A stretch of 64,000 nt of DNA from JAGPUQ01 sp036677085. Lineage in GTDB: Bacteria; Pseudomonadota; Gammaproteobacteria; Pseudomonadales; Porticoccaceae. A model generated the notes under the pieces. It made no database searches and was not told where the DNA came from. It saw only the letters and a list, made by a program, of their open reading frames with translations. The stretch's first letter is position 1. Every line of letters starts with the position of its first letter. The DNA is taken from contig JAKFFI010000004.1 in the NCBI GenBank assembly GCA_036677085.1, positions 62,001 through 126,000 on the forward strand, in the 5' to 3' direction. This document shows positions 35,909 through 44,461 of this stretch, piece by piece. A program made the translations under genes and the position numbers.

Positions 35909-36724
35909 ATGGGAATGACCGCCGCCCTGCCCTGCTATTACATCCCCCACGGCGGCGGGCCCTGTTTTTTCATGGACTGGACCCTGGGGCCCGCTGACAC
36001 CTGGGATCGCATGGCCGTGTTTCTGCGCGGCTTGGCGGCGACGGTCGGGACCCGGCCTCGCGCACTGCTGATCGTCTCCGCGCACTGGGAAGCCGACCCG
36101 GTGCGCGTCAACAGCGCGCTTGCGCTACCACTGATCTACGACTATCAAGGCTTTCCGCCGCACACCTATCAGCTGCGCTACGACGCTCCGGGCGCACCCT
36201 GGCTCGCCGACCGTGTCTGCGACCTGCTGGGCGCAGCTGGCATCGCCGCAGTGCAGGATTCCGAACACGGCCTGGATCACGGGGTATTCATTCCCTGCAA
36301 ACTGATTTATCCGGATGCCGACATCCCGGTCGTGCAGGTTTCACTGCGCCCGGATCTGGACCCCGGCGCACATCTCGCGCTGGGCGCCGCGCTGGCCCCG
36401 TTGCGCCGCGAGGGCGTATTGCTGATCGGCAGCGGCATGAGCTACCACAACATGGCGATCCTGATGCGCCAGCCGGTTACCAATCCTGCCGGCGACGCCT
36501 TCGACGCCTGGCTTCAGGACGCTTGCACCACCAGTCCCGACGAACGCAATCGCCGTCTTGACGCCTGGCACAAAGCCCCTGGCGCCACCCAAGCCCACCC
36601 GCGTGAAGAGCACCTGCTGCCGCTGCATGTCATCGCCGGTGCCGCCGGTTCTGACGCGGGCAGTTGTATCTACCGCGACCGGGTATTGGGCGCGCCCGTC
36701 TCGGCATTTCGGTTCGGAAGCTGA
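35909..36724 (+). CDS. LigB/DODA-type extradiol dioxygenase family protein
   Basis: Class III extradiol (4,5-DOPA dioxygenase-like) protein of 271 residues; the start is ATG 35909 or 35915. Metal-binding and catalytic His candidates are in YIPHGGGPCFF, IVSAHWEADP, EHGLDHGVFIP and GSGMSYHNM, all positions conserved in this family. Such enzymes use Fe(II) or Zn(II) to open catechol-type rings, and some homologues act on other diones. It is translationally close to the LLM monooxygenase, suggesting hydroxylation then cleavage. No plant-pigment role is implied. Confidence 0.82.
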   Translation: MGMTAALPCYYIPHGGGPCFFMDWTLGPADTWDRMAVFLRGLAATVGTRPRALLIVSAHWEADPVRVNSALALPLIYDYQGFPPHTYQLRYDAPGAPWLADRVCDLLGAAGIAAVQDSEHGLDHGVFIPCKLIYPDADIPVVQVSLRPDLDPGAHLALGAALAPLRREGVLLIGSGMSYHNMAILMRQPVTNPAGDAFDAWLQDACTTSPDERNRRLDAWHKAPGATQAHPREEHLLPLHVIAGAAGSDAGSCIYRDRVLGAPVSAFRFGS

Positions 36725-36841
36725 TCGGGAGCGGGTTTGCCCTGAACTCCTGTTATTCGACGCCCAGCAAGGCGCGTATTCGTCCGCCGCCCACGGCATA
36801 ACCCCCTACAATGACCGCCTTGCAGTTTCCCGGCGGCACCC

Positions 36842-37819
36842 ATGTCTCACCCCTACGACGCGCTGACGCCCGACGCCGTCATCACCGCCATCGAATCCCT
36901 GGGGCTGCTCAGCGACCTGCGCATCCTGACCCTTAATAGCTATGAAAACCGGGTGTATCAGATCGGCATCGACGAGGCGCAGCCGGTCATTGCCAAATTC
37001 TACCGGCCGGATCGCTGGTCCCGAGACGCCATTCTGGAAGAGCATGCTTTTCTGGACGAACTCCACGCCGCCGAAATACCCGTCATCGCACCGCTCAAAA
37101 TAGCCGGTGCCAGCCTGCATCAATTCAACGAATTCCTGTTCACCCTGTTTCCGCGCAAGGGCGGCTCCGCACCCGAGCCGGGTGATCTCGATTACCTGTT
37201 CAGAATGGGTCAGCTCCTGGGGCGTCTGCACGGCGTCGCCAAAAATCACGATTTCAGGCATCGACCGACAATCAGCATCGAGAGTTTCGCGATAGAACCC
37301 AGTGCACAGCTCTTGCAGCAGGGCTTCATCCCCACCGAACTGGTCGCGCGTTACCAGAACGCCGTCGGCCAAATCGTCGCCCTGTGCCGGCAACTGTTCG
37401 ATTATGTGCCAGATGTGCGCTACCTCCGCACCCATGGCGACTGCCATATCGGTAACATCCTCTGCACCCGCGACGACGCCCTGTTCGTGGTCGATTTCGA
37501 TGACAGCCGCATGGGTCCGGCGGTGCAGGATATCTGGATGCTGCTGTCGGGCGACGCTCATGAACAGCGCCAGCAGCTGGATGAAGTTCTGTCGGGTTAC
37601 GAAGATTTCAACGAATTCCGCCGCGCTGAACTGAAACTGATAGAGCCCTTGCGCGCCTTGCGGATGATTCACTACACCCACTGGCTGGCGAGCCGCTGGG
37701 ACGACCCGGCATTTCCGCGCGCATTCACCTGGTTCAACACGCCAGCCTACTGGATCCAGCACGTCGGCACGCTGGAACAGCAGTTGTGTTCGTTGCAGGA
37801 AGTTGCGGGGGCGCTTTAG
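36842..37819 (+). CDS. srkA: Stress response kinase A (YihE/SrkA)
   Basis: 325-residue serine/threonine kinase of the RdoA/SrkA family, which protects gammaproteobacteria against Cpx-linked and oxidative death. It matches the family from start (LNSYENRVYQIGIDEAQPVIAKFYRP) to end (WLASRWDDPAFPRAFTWF). The catalytic loop HGDCHIGNIL and metal-binding DFDDSRMGPAVQDIW are intact. It is a chromosomal backbone gene in this lineage and unrelated to the neighbouring catabolic genes. It is followed directly by an inverted-repeat element. Confidence 0.93.
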   Translation: MSHPYDALTPDAVITAIESLGLLSDLRILTLNSYENRVYQIGIDEAQPVIAKFYRPDRWSRDAILEEHAFLDELHAAEIPVIAPLKIAGASLHQFNEFLFTLFPRKGGSAPEPGDLDYLFRMGQLLGRLHGVAKNHDFRHRPTISIESFAIEPSAQLLQQGFIPTELVARYQNAVGQIVALCRQLFDYVPDVRYLRTHGDCHIGNILCTRDDALFVVDFDDSRMGPAVQDIWMLLSGDAHEQRQQLDEVLSGYEDFNEFRRAELKLIEPLRALRMIHYTHWLASRWDDPAFPRAFTWFNTPAYWIQHVGTLEQQLCSLQEVAGAL

Positions 37820-37821
37820 CC

Positions 37822-37918
37822 GCCTGTTAAAAACTGCTGCGGCAGCCATCCACTTCGTTACGCGGCGCTCGCTCCGTGCGCCTCGCATCTGGCGGTCTCG
37901 CGACATTTTCCAACAGGC
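37822..37918. repeat. 97-bp inverted-repeat element, possible REP/MITE-like repeat
   Basis: Terminal arms GCCTGTT (37822-37828) and AACAGGC (37912-37918), extended by AAAA and TTTT, enclose a GC-rich interior with several small stems (CTGCTGCGGCAG; GCGGCGCTCG...). The length and the GCCTGTTnAAAA ends look like dispersed small palindromic repeats of gammaproteobacteria. It begins 2 bp after the srkA stop and may also terminate srkA. Confidence 0.5.
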
Positions 37919-38017
37919 CGTTGGCGGGTTTCGCCGATCTGAACCTATTCATGATCGACCATCGTCATTTTTTTCGGCCAAGAACAGCGCGATAAACCCA
38001 AACACCGCGCCTCTCAC

Positions 38018-38428
38018 TCAAATTTTTATATACGAATACCCCTGCTTCTGAAGCGCAAGGATACGGGCGATGCTCCCCTCGGTTAGCAGTTCCACGTCGG
38101 ACAATAGGCTTGAGTGCAGCAGGCCCTTGCGCATCATCGACACATTGCAGACACCGATATTAACGCCCTGCGCAAGAATGCGTTCAAAATCGGCACTAAG
38201 ATAATCGTCGCGCCTCAACCGGGTAATGGCGGCACCGTGCACCACCACCTGTACGTCGGCGTTTGGATTGGCTTTGGTGATTTCCTCGACGACATTGATA
38301 AGGGTTACCGCCTGATCCGCCTGATCCAGATGCAACAGCACCTTGATCGGTTCGGCGCAGGTGTTGGAAACCAGCAGCATCAATGTCAGTAGCGCCAACC
38401 CATGACGCATCGCGCGCTGTCTCGGCAT
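38018..38428 (-). CDS. Exported DsrE/DsrF-like protein
   Basis: 136 residues with a signal peptide (MRHGLALLTLMLLVSNTCA, possible internal start at 38410). The DsrE fold is seen in VLLHLDQADQAVTLINVVEEI, VQVVVHGAAITRL and GVNIGVCNVSMMRKG, with one Cys in IGVCNVSM where sulfur carriers of this family have theirs. It follows the RND gene by 27 bp on the same strand and may be co-transcribed. It resembles the sox-linked DsrE protein at 29428 in size, location and Cys position. Confidence 0.78.
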   Translation of the reverse strand: MPRQRAMRHGLALLTLMLLVSNTCAEPIKVLLHLDQADQAVTLINVVEEITKANPNADVQVVVHGAAITRLRRDDYLSADFERILAQGVNIGVCNVSMMRKGLLHSSLLSDVELLTEGSIARILALQKQGYSYIKI

Positions 38429-38455
38429 CTAGGTTCGATTCATGGGAGCACGTGG

Positions 38456-41400
38456 TTAATGCGCACTGTCATCTTCCACGGCCGCCTCCGCCAATTCGCG
38501 ATCCCGGTGCGAACCGGATTTGAAGATTCGCCGGATAACGACATAAAACACCGGCACGAAAAAAATCGCCAGCAGTGTACCTGTGATCACTCCACCGAGG
38601 ACTCCGGTGCCGACGGCATTCTGGCTCACGGAGCCGGCACCTGAGTTGAGCGCCAATGGCAGCACGCCGAGCATGAAAGCTATCGAAGTCATGATGATCG
38701 GGCGCAGCCGCAGGCGCACCGCCTGGAGCGTCGCTTCGACGATTCCCATGCCGCGGGCCTGCAGATCGCGTGCGAATTCCACAATCAGAATTGCGTTCTT
38801 GGCGGACAGACCGACCGTCGCCAGAAGGCTGACCTGAAAGAAGATATCGTTGGACAATCCGCGGCCATAGGCCGCCAGCAAAGCGCCGATAACGCCCAAG
38901 GGAACCACCAGAATGACGGCGAAAGGTACCGACCAGCTCTCATAGAGCGCGGCGAGCGCCAGAAATACCAGGGCGATCGATAGTGCGTACAGGACGGGGG
39001 CCTGGGCTCCGGATTGGGTCTCCTGCAACGAAATTCCGGTCCATTCGTAGCCGAATCCCGGTGGTAGCTTGGCCGCCAATTCCTGCAACGCCTGGATGGC
39101 CTCGCCGGTGGTATGGCCTGGTGAAGCTTCCCCCACGATCTCCATCGAAGGCACGGCGTTGTAGCGCTCGAGCCGCGGCGATTTTTTGGTCCAGGAGGCA
39201 GTGGAAAACGCCGAGAAAGGCACCATCTCGCCCCGTTGATTGCGCACGAACCAGCGCTGGAGGTCTTCGGGGAGCATCCGGAATTCCGTGTCGCCCTGAA
39301 CGTAGACTTTCTTGATTCGGCCGTTGTGCAGAAAGTCGTTGGTGTAGGTCGATGCCCAGGCGGTAGCCAGGGTGTCGTTGATCGCCCCGATCGATAGGCC
39401 CAGTGCACGCGCCTTTTGCTGGTCGATATCGATCTGGAAGTGAGCTGTGTCTTCGAGTCCATTAGGTCGCACTTTGGCGAGCCGGGGATCCTGCGCCGCG
39501 CCACCGAGCAGTTGATTGCGCGCTGCCAGCATGGCGGCGTGGCCACGGTGGCCATTGTCCTTCAGCTCGAAGACGAACCCCGAAGAAGTACCAAGAGAGC
39601 GAATGGGCGGCGGGTAAAAAGCCACTGCCCGCGCGTCCTTGATCTGGGAAAAGGCACCAATGGCGCGACGTGAAACTGTCTTGACGTCCTGCCCGGGCTC
39701 CGAGCGATCGTCCCAGTGGTGCATCTGGATATAGCATTGGCCATTATTCTGGCCGCGCCCGGTGAAGCTGAACCCGGTCACGCAGTAGACCGTCTTGATG
39801 GTGTCCTTTTCGTTTTCTGCGTAGTAACTCTCCACCTGCTCGAGGACGCCACGAGTCCGCTCCATGGTGGCACCAACCGGCAGTTGCACCTGACTGAACA
39901 TGAGGCCGGGATCGTCCTCGGGCAGAAAAGCCGTCGGCAGGCGCGCAAACAGGATGGCGACGCCCGCGATGATGGCGCCGTAAATAACCAGATAACGGAT
40001 CGTTCGGCGCAGCATTCCCGCCACCAGACCCTGGTATCCGGACGCGCTGCGTTGAAAGGTTCGGTTGAACCAGCCAAAAAAGCCGCGCTTATCTTCGTGG
40101 TGGCCGGCCGCTATGGGCTTGAGCATGCTGGCACAGAGCGCGGGCGTCAGAATCAGGGCCACGAACACCGATAACACCATGGCCGAAACAATGGTGATGG
40201 AAAACTGGCGATAAATCGCCCCGGTGGTCCCGGGGAAAAAGGCCATCGGGATGAATACCGCGGACAATACAGTCCCGATGCCGATCAGCGCGCCCTGGAT
40301 CTGGCCCATGGATTTGCGCGTCGCCTCCCGCGGCGACAGACCTTCCTCCGCCATGATCCGTTCGACGTTTTCCACCACCACGATGGCATCATCCACCAGC
40401 AGTCCGATGGCGAGCACCATGGCGAACATGGTCAGCGTGTTGATCGAATAACCAAACGCCTGCAGGATTCCGAAAGTACCCAGAATCACCACTGGAATGG
40501 CGATGGTGGGAATCACGGTGGCACGGAGGTTCTGCAAAAACAGGAACATCACAAGGGTGACCAGGATCACCGCCTCGACCAGGGTTTCCATCACGCCGCG
40601 GATCGCCACCTGGGTGAAAGGTGCGGTGTCGTAGGCGAGTTCCATCACCATGCCTTCCGGCATGAAGGGCTCCAGTTCGGCAAGTTTGGCCTTGACCCGG
40701 GCGGCCACCTCCAGGGCGTTCGAATAGGGTGCCTGATTGACCACGATGCCGGTGGCGACGTAGCCGTTGAAATGGCTCAAAAACTGGTAATTTTCGCCGC
40801 CGAGTTGAATCCGGGCGACATCACGCAGCGCCACGCGGGAGCCGTCGCTGTTGACCCGCAACAGGATGTCACCGAATTCCTGGGGATTCTTCAGCAGGGT
40901 CTGGGAAATGACCGTGGCATTGAGCTGCTGCCCGGGCGTGGCGGGACCAGCGCCGAGCTCGCCGGCCCGCACCTGAAAGTTCTGCTCGCGGATGGCGTCG
41001 GTGACATCGCCCGGTGTCAATTGATAGCTATTGAGCTTGTCCGCATCGAGCCAGATGCGCATGGCGTACTGGGAACCAAACAGGGTCACATCGCCGACCC
41101 CGTTGAGTCGGCTCACCGGCTCTATGATATTGGCCGCCACATAGTCGGACATGTCGTAGCGGTCAAGTTCCCCCTTTGGAGAATAAAAGGCGACCACCAT
41201 GATGGCGCCGGGACTGCTCTTGGTGACCCTTACGCCCTGATCCCGCACCGTTTGGGGCAACTGGGGCAGCGCCACCGCGAGCTTGTTTTGCACCTGGACC
41301 TGGGCGATATCGGGATCCGTGCCGGAGGCGAAGGTGATGGTGATTTCACCCACCCCGGCGGAATCACTCTTGGAGGACATGTACAGAAAATTGTCCAGCC

Positions 41401-41611
41401 CGACCATGCTCTGCTCGATGATCTGGACCGTCGTGTCCTGTACGGTCTCGGCGGACGCGCCGGGATTCACCGCGCGGATCACCACGCTCGGGGGCGCGAC
41501 CTCAGGGTACTGTTCAATGGGCAACTGGGTGATCGCGAGGGCGCCCGCGATCATCACTACCATGGCGATAACCCAGGCAAAAATGGGTCGGTCAATAAAG
41601 AAATTCGACAT
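38456..41611 (-). CDS. RND multidrug efflux transporter, HAE1 (AcrB/MexB) family
   Basis: Inner-membrane proton/drug antiporter of 1051 residues, the normal length for AcrB-type pumps. It starts MSNFFIDRPIFAWVIAMVVM. TM4 contains the paired proton-relay Asp (GLLVDDAIVVVENV). Twelve membrane segments and two large periplasmic loops are apparent, with the C-terminal TM11/12 region (GSVSQNAVGTGVLGGVITGT) intact. It starts 1 bp after the adaptor gene stop, so the two are one operon. No outer-membrane TolC-type gene is present, so the pump must share one. Confidence 0.95.
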   Translation of the reverse strand: MSNFFIDRPIFAWVIAMVVMIAGALAITQLPIEQYPEVAPPSVVIRAVNPGASAETVQDTTVQIIEQSMVGLDNFLYMSSKSDSAGVGEITITFASGTDPDIAQVQVQNKLAVALPQLPQTVRDQGVRVTKSSPGAIMVVAFYSPKGELDRYDMSDYVAANIIEPVSRLNGVGDVTLFGSQYAMRIWLDADKLNSYQLTPGDVTDAIREQNFQVRAGELGAGPATPGQQLNATVISQTLLKNPQEFGDILLRVNSDGSRVALRDVARIQLGGENYQFLSHFNGYVATGIVVNQAPYSNALEVAARVKAKLAELEPFMPEGMVMELAYDTAPFTQVAIRGVMETLVEAVILVTLVMFLFLQNLRATVIPTIAIPVVILGTFGILQAFGYSINTLTMFAMVLAIGLLVDDAIVVVENVERIMAEEGLSPREATRKSMGQIQGALIGIGTVLSAVFIPMAFFPGTTGAIYRQFSITIVSAMVLSVFVALILTPALCASMLKPIAAGHHEDKRGFFGWFNRTFQRSASGYQGLVAGMLRRTIRYLVIYGAIIAGVAILFARLPTAFLPEDDPGLMFSQVQLPVGATMERTRGVLEQVESYYAENEKDTIKTVYCVTGFSFTGRGQNNGQCYIQMHHWDDRSEPGQDVKTVSRRAIGAFSQIKDARAVAFYPPPIRSLGTSSGFVFELKDNGHRGHAAMLAARNQLLGGAAQDPRLAKVRPNGLEDTAHFQIDIDQQKARALGLSIGAINDTLATAWASTYTNDFLHNGRIKKVYVQGDTEFRMLPEDLQRWFVRNQRGEMVPFSAFSTASWTKKSPRLERYNAVPSMEIVGEASPGHTTGEAIQALQELAAKLPPGFGYEWTGISLQETQSGAQAPVLYALSIALVFLALAALYESWSVPFAVILVVPLGVIGALLAAYGRGLSNDIFFQVSLLATVGLSAKNAILIVEFARDLQARGMGIVEATLQAVRLRLRPIIMTSIAFMLGVLPLALNSGAGSVSQNAVGTGVLGGVITGTLLAIFFVPVFYVVIRRIFKSGSHRDRELAEAAVEDDSAH

Positions 41612-41612
41612 C

Positions 41613-42803
41613 TCAGTGCGCCTCGGCCGCGCCGCCCGCGCCGCCCGCGGCAGCGGGAACGGTCGTCACTTCGGCACCTTCGCGAATTTTCTGGAGACCA
41701 TCGATCACGATCCGATCGCCGGCGGCGAGACCCTCAAGCACCAGCCATTGATCACCTATGGCGCGGCCCACGCTCAGGAAGCGGCGCTGTATCTTGTTGT
41801 CGCCATCGACCAGCATGGCAAAGGCCTTGCCGGTGTAGTCGAAGCTCACCCCTTTCTGAGGCGCGAGAATCGCACCCTGGCGTACCGCCTGATCGAGGCT
41901 GGCACGCACGAACATGCCGGGCAGCAACAGATGGTCGGGATTGGGTACGGCACCGCGCAGCGTGACATTGCCGGTGCTCTCGTCGACACGAACCTCCGTA
42001 AATGCCAGCACGCCCGGGTGGGCATAGGGAGTGCCATCCTCAAGCACCAGCCGCATGGCTGCGCCTTCGCCGGCCGGCGCAAGCCGGCCTTCGGCAAGAT
42101 CGCTTTTCAGACGAGTGAGATCGACGCTCGACTGAGTGATATCCACGAACAGCGGATCGATCTGTTGGATCACCGCGAGCGGGGATTCCTGTTCCGCTTC
42201 CAAAAGCGCGCCCTCGGTGACCAGGGAGCGGCCGATACGGCCGGAGATCGGCGCCCGGATGGTGGTGTATTCGAGGTTGATGCGCGCGATGTCCCGCTCG
42301 GCCCGCGCCACCGCGACGGCGGCACTGGCTTCCTTCAAGGCCGCATCGGCATCGTCGTAGTCCTGCTGACTGATCAATTTCTTGCCAATCAGGCCCTGGT
42401 AGCGCTCCGCCTTCAGACGCGCCACCTTTTCACTGGCCAGCACGCGTTGCAGCGCTGCCTCCGCGCGCTGTAGCGCAGCGCGATAGCTTTGTGGATCGAT
42501 CTGGTACAGGGTTTCGCCGGCGACCACATTGGCGCCTTCGGTGAACAGCCGGCGCTGGACGATCCCGGCCGCCTGGGGTCGCACTTCGGCAACGCGGTAG
42601 GCGACGGTTCGACCGGGAAACTCCGCCGCCAGCACCACATCGCTGGCCGTAAGGGTGACAACTCCGACTTCCACCGGCCCCGGGGGCGGCGGTGGTACCG
42701 CTTTCTCGCCGCATCCGGACAGAACCAGTACCAACAGGACCGCCGCGGTCGGCACCCCGCCGGCCAACAGCTTGCAATGGAAAGGGTTGGTCTTACCTGG
42801 CAC
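41613..42803 (-). CDS. RND periplasmic adaptor (membrane fusion) lipoprotein
   Basis: 396 residues with a lipoprotein signal (LLVLVLSGCGEKAVPPP), so it is anchored by the Cys. It has the usual order of hairpin (AEAALQRVLASEKVARLKAERY), lipoyl halves (RPQAAGIVQRRLFTEGANV; TTIRAPISGRIGRSLVTEGALL) and beta-barrel/membrane-proximal domains. It is the partner of the transporter immediately downstream (1 bp gap). No local TetR repressor is found, unlike most AcrAB operons. Confidence 0.93.
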   Translation of the reverse strand: MPGKTNPFHCKLLAGGVPTAAVLLVLVLSGCGEKAVPPPPPGPVEVGVVTLTASDVVLAAEFPGRTVAYRVAEVRPQAAGIVQRRLFTEGANVVAGETLYQIDPQSYRAALQRAEAALQRVLASEKVARLKAERYQGLIGKKLISQQDYDDADAALKEASAAVAVARAERDIARINLEYTTIRAPISGRIGRSLVTEGALLEAEQESPLAVIQQIDPLFVDITQSSVDLTRLKSDLAEGRLAPAGEGAAMRLVLEDGTPYAHPGVLAFTEVRVDESTGNVTLRGAVPNPDHLLLPGMFVRASLDQAVRQGAILAPQKGVSFDYTGKAFAMLVDGDNKIQRRFLSVGRAIGDQWLVLEGLAAGDRIVIDGLQKIREGAEVTTVPAAAGGAGGAAEAH

Positions 42804-43259
42804 GCGCTGTCTCCTCGGTGGCTTGCGGCTGACGGCTCGCGTACGTGGCGACAGCCGGTGGGAATCGTTATTGCGGACTCAGTCTGGGTCGGCTCCGGTC
42901 ACTGCCGTCCGGCGTTTCCGGGCGACATCAATGGCGTTGTGCCAAACTACCGGCTCGGCCGGCGGTTCGCGATTTAATCGTGAACTATCGGTTGAATACA
43001 ACCCGATACACGGCCCCGGGGTTGGGCGTCGTCAAGGCACAACACGATAGAAGAATAGTGTCCGGGCACGCGTTTGAAACCCCGACAGAGCCGGCCGGGT
43101 ACCGCGTAAAGACCGGCCCGTCGTGGCGGGCACGGAATCGCACATGGCAGTCAGACTCCGCAGGCACCCCTTGCTCCCCGCCTCGCTCAGTCTTCGGCAT
43201 GACAACGATCAAGCCACGCCGTGCGCGGGAGACCGTATCCGCGGGGTTCGGATTTTCGG
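42804..43259. other. Intergenic region upstream of the efflux operon; no gene seen
   Basis: About 455 bp with no supported gene; it should contain the efflux operon promoter and the end of the acyl-CoA dehydrogenase transcript. A short stem GCCCG...CGGGC at 43116-43131 is the only visible structure and is weak. A tail CTTCGGCATGAC near 43190 recalls the dispersed hairpins at 8671 and 21791. Confidence 0.4.
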
Positions 43260-44423
43260 TCAATAGGAGCGCGGCAGGTCCAGCACATTGGTGGCGATGA
43301 AATTGAGCACCATGTTCTGGCTCACCGGCGCCAGGCGCGGCAGCATGGCTTCGCGCATCAGGCGCTCGACGTGGAATTCCTTCGCGTAGCCCATGCCACC
43401 GTGGGTCAGCACTGCCTGCTGGCAGGCCTTGAAGCCGACTTCGGCGGCCAGATACTTGGCGCCATTGGCCTCGGCGCCACAGGGTTTGCCGTTGTCGTAC
43501 AGCCAGGCGGCGCGCATCACGCTCAGATAGGCCGCTTCCAGCTCGATCCAGTTTTCCGCGAGCGGATGCTGCACCGACTGGTTCATCCCGATGGGGCGGC
43601 CGAACACGTTCCGGTCCTTGGCGTACTGCGCCGCGCGCTTGAGCGCGCTGCGGCCCATGCCGACCGACTCGGCCGCGAGCAGGATGCGCTCGGGGTTCAG
43701 GCTGTGCAGGATGTACTGGAAGCCCTTGCCCTCCTCGCCGATGCGATCATCCACGGACACTTCGAGGTTGTCGTAGAAGGTCATGTTGGAGTTGACCGCC
43801 TTGCGACCCATCTTGTGGATCTCCCTGATCTGGACGTGCGCGGGATCCATGTTGGCGTAGAACAGCGTGATACCCTCGTGGGGCTTCTTGCACTGGTCGC
43901 GCGGCGTGGTGCGGGTCAGCAGCATGATCTTGTCGGCCTGCTGCGCCGTGGTGGTCCAGATCTTCTGGCCATTGACGATGTACTTGTCGCCTTCGCGCCG
44001 GGCGAAGGTTTCGATGCGGGTGGTGTCGAGCCCGGCGTTGGCCTCGGTGACGCCGAAACAGGTTTTCTGTTCGCCCGCGATCAGCGGCGGCAGAAAGCGC
44101 TTCTTCTGGTCTTCGGTGCCGAACACCAGGATCGGGTGCGGACCGAAAATATTGATGTGCATGGACGAAGCCGCCGACATGCCGCCGCCCTCGGCGACCG
44201 TCATCATCATCAGCGCGGCTTCCTGTACGCCCAGATTCGAGCCACCGTAAATTTCGGGCATGGTGATGCCGAGCCAGCCGCCCTTGGCCATGGCCTGATA
44301 AAAATCCTCCGGGAATTCGCCGGTATCGTCATGTTCGAGCCAGTAGTCGTCGCCGAAATCCGACATCAGCGCCCGGATGCTGTCGATGATGGCCTGCTGT
44401 TCTGTGGTGATGGAAAAATCCAC
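43260..44423 (-). CDS. Acyl-CoA dehydrogenase with helix-G-type catalytic Glu
   Basis: 387-residue FAD acyl-CoA dehydrogenase: FGVTEANAGLDTTRIETFA, KIWTTTAQQADKIML, DRNVFGRPIGMNQSVQHPLAE, QAVLTHGGMGYAKEFHVERL. The C-terminal position of the usual catalytic Glu (YEGT) reads APVS, so it is lost. A Glu in LNPERILLAAESVG lines up with the helix-G base of isovaleryl-CoA dehydrogenase, suggesting an active enzyme of that type, possibly for branched substrates. It is last in the long minus-strand operon, 38 bp after the next dehydrogenase; that gap has an AGTTAA-TTCG-TTAACT palindrome. Confidence 0.87.
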   Translation of the reverse strand: MDFSITTEQQAIIDSIRALMSDFGDDYWLEHDDTGEFPEDFYQAMAKGGWLGITMPEIYGGSNLGVQEAALMMMTVAEGGGMSAASSMHINIFGPHPILVFGTEDQKKRFLPPLIAGEQKTCFGVTEANAGLDTTRIETFARREGDKYIVNGQKIWTTTAQQADKIMLLTRTTPRDQCKKPHEGITLFYANMDPAHVQIREIHKMGRKAVNSNMTFYDNLEVSVDDRIGEEGKGFQYILHSLNPERILLAAESVGMGRSALKRAAQYAKDRNVFGRPIGMNQSVQHPLAENWIELEAAYLSVMRAAWLYDNGKPCGAEANGAKYLAAEVGFKACQQAVLTHGGMGYAKEFHVERLMREAMLPRLAPVSQNMVLNFIATNVLDLPRSY

Positions 44424-44439
44424 GTGATTATCCTCTCGA

Positions 44440-44455
44440 AGTTAATTCGTTAACT
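44440..44455. promoter_or_regulatory. Palindrome between two acyl-CoA dehydrogenase genes
   Basis: AGTTAA-TTCG-TTAACT, 6-bp arms around 4 bp, in the 38-bp spacer. CGTTAA also occurs in the tandem repeat at 17759-17790. It could be an internal operator or a chance A/T palindrome. Confidence 0.25.
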
Positions 44456-44461
44456 ATTTGA

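Noticed and set aside
35909..36724. A meta-cleavage catechol operon
   Set aside because: Only a single LigB/DODA-like gene is present, without the usual hydrolase, hydratase and aldolase genes.
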